Shown: positions 62,932 to 64,000 of the stretch, piece after piece
How positions within the stretch are numbered: the first letter of the stretch is position 1
Layout: the number at the start of each line of letters is the position of its first letter
Source: an uncultured Tateyamaria sp.
Lineage (GTDB): Bacteria > Pseudomonadota > Alphaproteobacteria > Rhodobacterales > Rhodobacteraceae
DNA: 64,000 nucleotides
Reading direction: 5' to 3'
NCBI RefSeq assembly: GCF_947497045.1
Contig: NZ_CANMEU010000001.1
Span: 434,001 to 498,000, forward strand
Program-made: the position numbers and the translations under genes
The notes under the pieces: model-generated
The model's database searches: none
Told to the model about the DNA's origin: nothing
Seen by the model: only the letters and a program-made list of their open reading frames with translations

Positions 62932-63426
62932 ATGATTATGACAGACGCAGCTGCGGCAGACCCCGCCAGCCCTGAAAAAGCATCAAAAAAGCCAATCTTA
63001 ATTGGCTTGGTCGCCGCCATTGCCGCGGGCGGGGGCAGCTTTTATGCAACTTTCTCCGGACTGGTTCTTGCACCCGAATCGGCGATTGCGGCTGCCGCAT
63101 CGTCAGCAGAAATGAATGCGCTGCCAAAAGTGACATATGTTGAAATGGATCCGCTCGTTATATCGCTCGATCCCACGTCTCACTCTCGCCACCTGAGATT
63201 TCGCGCCCAGTTGGAAACACCTTACCAATACGCTGACGAGGTCAGGTCGGCATTGCCCCGAGTCATCGACATCTTGAACGGGTATCTTCGCGCACTTGAG
63301 GCACGAGACATCGAAGATTCTGCATCTTTGTTTCGGATTCGAGCACAAATGTTGCGGCGCGTTCAAGCTGTCACAGGTCCGGGGCGCGTGAACGATCTTC
63401 TTGTTATGGAATTTGTACTGCATTGA
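62932..63426 (+). CDS. fliL: Flagellar basal-body-associated protein FliL
   Basis: A 164-residue single-pass inner-membrane protein near the stator. A short cytoplasmic tail is followed by a helix at about 21-41 (PILIGLVAAIAAGGGSFYA), then the periplasmic SPFH-like domain with VTYVEMDPLVISLD, RHLRFRAQLE, LPRVIDILNGYLRAL and the closing NDLLVMEFVLH, matching FliL. Two in-frame ATGs lie two codons apart (62932 and 62938). Confidence 0.92.
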   Translation: MIMTDAAAADPASPEKASKKPILIGLVAAIAAGGGSFYATFSGLVLAPESAIAAAASSAEMNALPKVTYVEMDPLVISLDPTSHSRHLRFRAQLETPYQYADEVRSALPRVIDILNGYLRALEARDIEDSASLFRIRAQMLRRVQAVTGPGRVNDLLVMEFVLH

Positions 63427-63436
63427 GGGATAAATC

Positions 63437-63820
63437 ATGGATTTGATATCTGATATCTTGCTTATGGCAGGCGCTTTAGGAGCGGGGTTCTATTGTTTCA
63501 TTCTGGGTCGACGGCTGAAGCGGTTCAATGATCTTGAAAAAGGCGTAGGGGGCGCTGTCGCGGTGCTATCTGCGCAGGTCGACGACCTTAGCAAGATGCT
63601 CGCGGCCGCCCAGGATGTGGCAACGGAATCAGCGAATACGCTCACACAGGTAGCAGAAAATGCTGAGCAGACATCAAGACGGCTCGAGCTGCAAATTGCA
63701 TCCTTGCATGACATACCCGAAAAACCGCAACGTACCGCTCAACCTGTTCGATCGGCCGACAGCGTTCAACAGCCGGATCAACCAATGTTTGTTCGGCGAA
63801 CAGCGGGGAACGCAAAATGA
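63437..63820 (+). CDS. Small membrane-anchored flagellar-cluster protein (DUF6468/PflI-like)
   Basis: A 127-residue protein with one N-terminal helix (about 3-25, ISDILLMAGALGAGFYCFILG), a basic RRLKRF, then a coiled coil rich in Ala, Gln, Thr and Asp (40-90) and a Pro/Gln-rich tail. It resembles the DUF6468 proteins that include Caulobacter PflI, a flagellar positioning factor; this link rests on layout and position, not a strong motif. It is between fliL and a motE-like gene with a 4-nt overlap downstream. Confidence 0.7.
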   Translation: MDLISDILLMAGALGAGFYCFILGRRLKRFNDLEKGVGGAVAVLSAQVDDLSKMLAAAQDVATESANTLTQVAENAEQTSRRLELQIASLHDIPEKPQRTAQPVRSADSVQQPDQPMFVRRTAGNAK

Positions 63821-64000
63821 GCAAGCTTTCCAAAGTTAGAAACAGTGTGCGCGTTTCGGGATCCACTTTGATCATTTCGTCACTCTTGGTCAGTTCAGCA
63901 TTTTTGCGCTTCGGCACCGATACCGGAGCGGCCATCGCTCAAACAACGATGTCGGCGATAGACCCAGACGTAACCTCATCAGGAAATAACACGACAAATC
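63817..64000 (+). CDS. MotE-like flagellar protein, 3'-truncated by the window edge
   Basis: The first 61 codons. The start ATG overlaps the previous stop (ATGA). A basic N-terminus (KLSKVRNSVRVSG) is followed by a hydrophobic helix STLIISSLLVSSAFLRFG and a polar, Ala/Thr/Ser-rich stretch, as at the start of periplasmic motor chaperones such as MotE that follow fliL in Rhodobacterales. The diagnostic C-terminal part is outside the window, so the call is tentative. Confidence 0.5.
   Translation, partial: MSKLSKVRNSVRVSGSTLIISSLLVSSAFLRFGTDTGAAIAQTTMSAIDPDVTSSGNNTTN

Overview
The window looks like a chromosomal segment of a marine alphaproteobacterium of the Rhodobacteraceae (Roseobacter group). 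The grounds are a TRAP-type sugar-acid transporter, the gpmI-envC-ctpA order, an NDUFS6-type zinc-finger protein, the moxR/DUF58 block, an alphaproteobacterial flagellar cluster with CtrA-like boxes, and GC-rich codon use throughout. No rRNA, tRNA, insertion sequence, prophage or CRISPR array was seen. Genes are densely packed with many 4-nt stop/start overlaps.

Layout. (1) 1-11.2 kb is a sugar-acid uptake and catabolism island: a dctP-dctQ-dctM TRAP operon (minus), a divergent GntR/FCD regulator, a minus-strand trio (NAD(P)-dependent 3-hydroxyisobutyrate-type dehydrogenase, DenD-like epimerase, c-type cytochrome) and a plus-strand five-gene operon (SDR, IlvD/EDD dehydratase, FAH-family hydrolase, D-2-hydroxyacid dehydrogenase, mandelate-racemase-type enolase). 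This set suits a non-phosphorylating 2,4-diketo-3-deoxy acid route to pyruvate plus a 2-hydroxy acid; the substrate is not known. (2) 11.2-21.8 kb is mostly housekeeping: ctpA, envC-like and gpmI (one operon), small DUF proteins, a CHCC zinc-finger protein, polA, hyi and a DUF1285 protein. (3) 21.8-36 kb is an envelope block: a moxR-DUF58-DUF4159-large membrane protein operon converging on an alpha-2-macroglobulin/pbpC pair. (4) 36-48.3 kb is mixed: a double-receiver hybrid kinase, yaaA, recQ, yggT, a thioesterase, an MFS permease, mepA, a phytase-like protein, a queuosine-precursor transporter, a candidate structured RNA, arfB, a DMT permease and a lipoprotein. (5) 48.4-53.5 kb is NAD salvage (pncA, a broken NYN gene, pncB), trhO and an MFS permease. 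(6) 53.6-64 kb is flagellar: motB, flgE, flgK, flgL, flgI; divergent fliF-fliH-fliN-fliP; then fliL, a small membrane protein and the start of a motE-like gene.

Most notable non-coding signals: a 16-nt exact complement of the 16S rRNA 3' tail in front of a tiny ORF, with a strong terminator behind it, upstream of arfB; TTAA-N7-TTAA-like CtrA boxes 41-54 nt before several flagellar start codons; a compensated palindrome family (two copies near 21.1 kb, one near 52.25 kb); and repeated AATTTCGA elements beside the GntR gene. All functions are inferred from reading translations and motifs; no database search was run.
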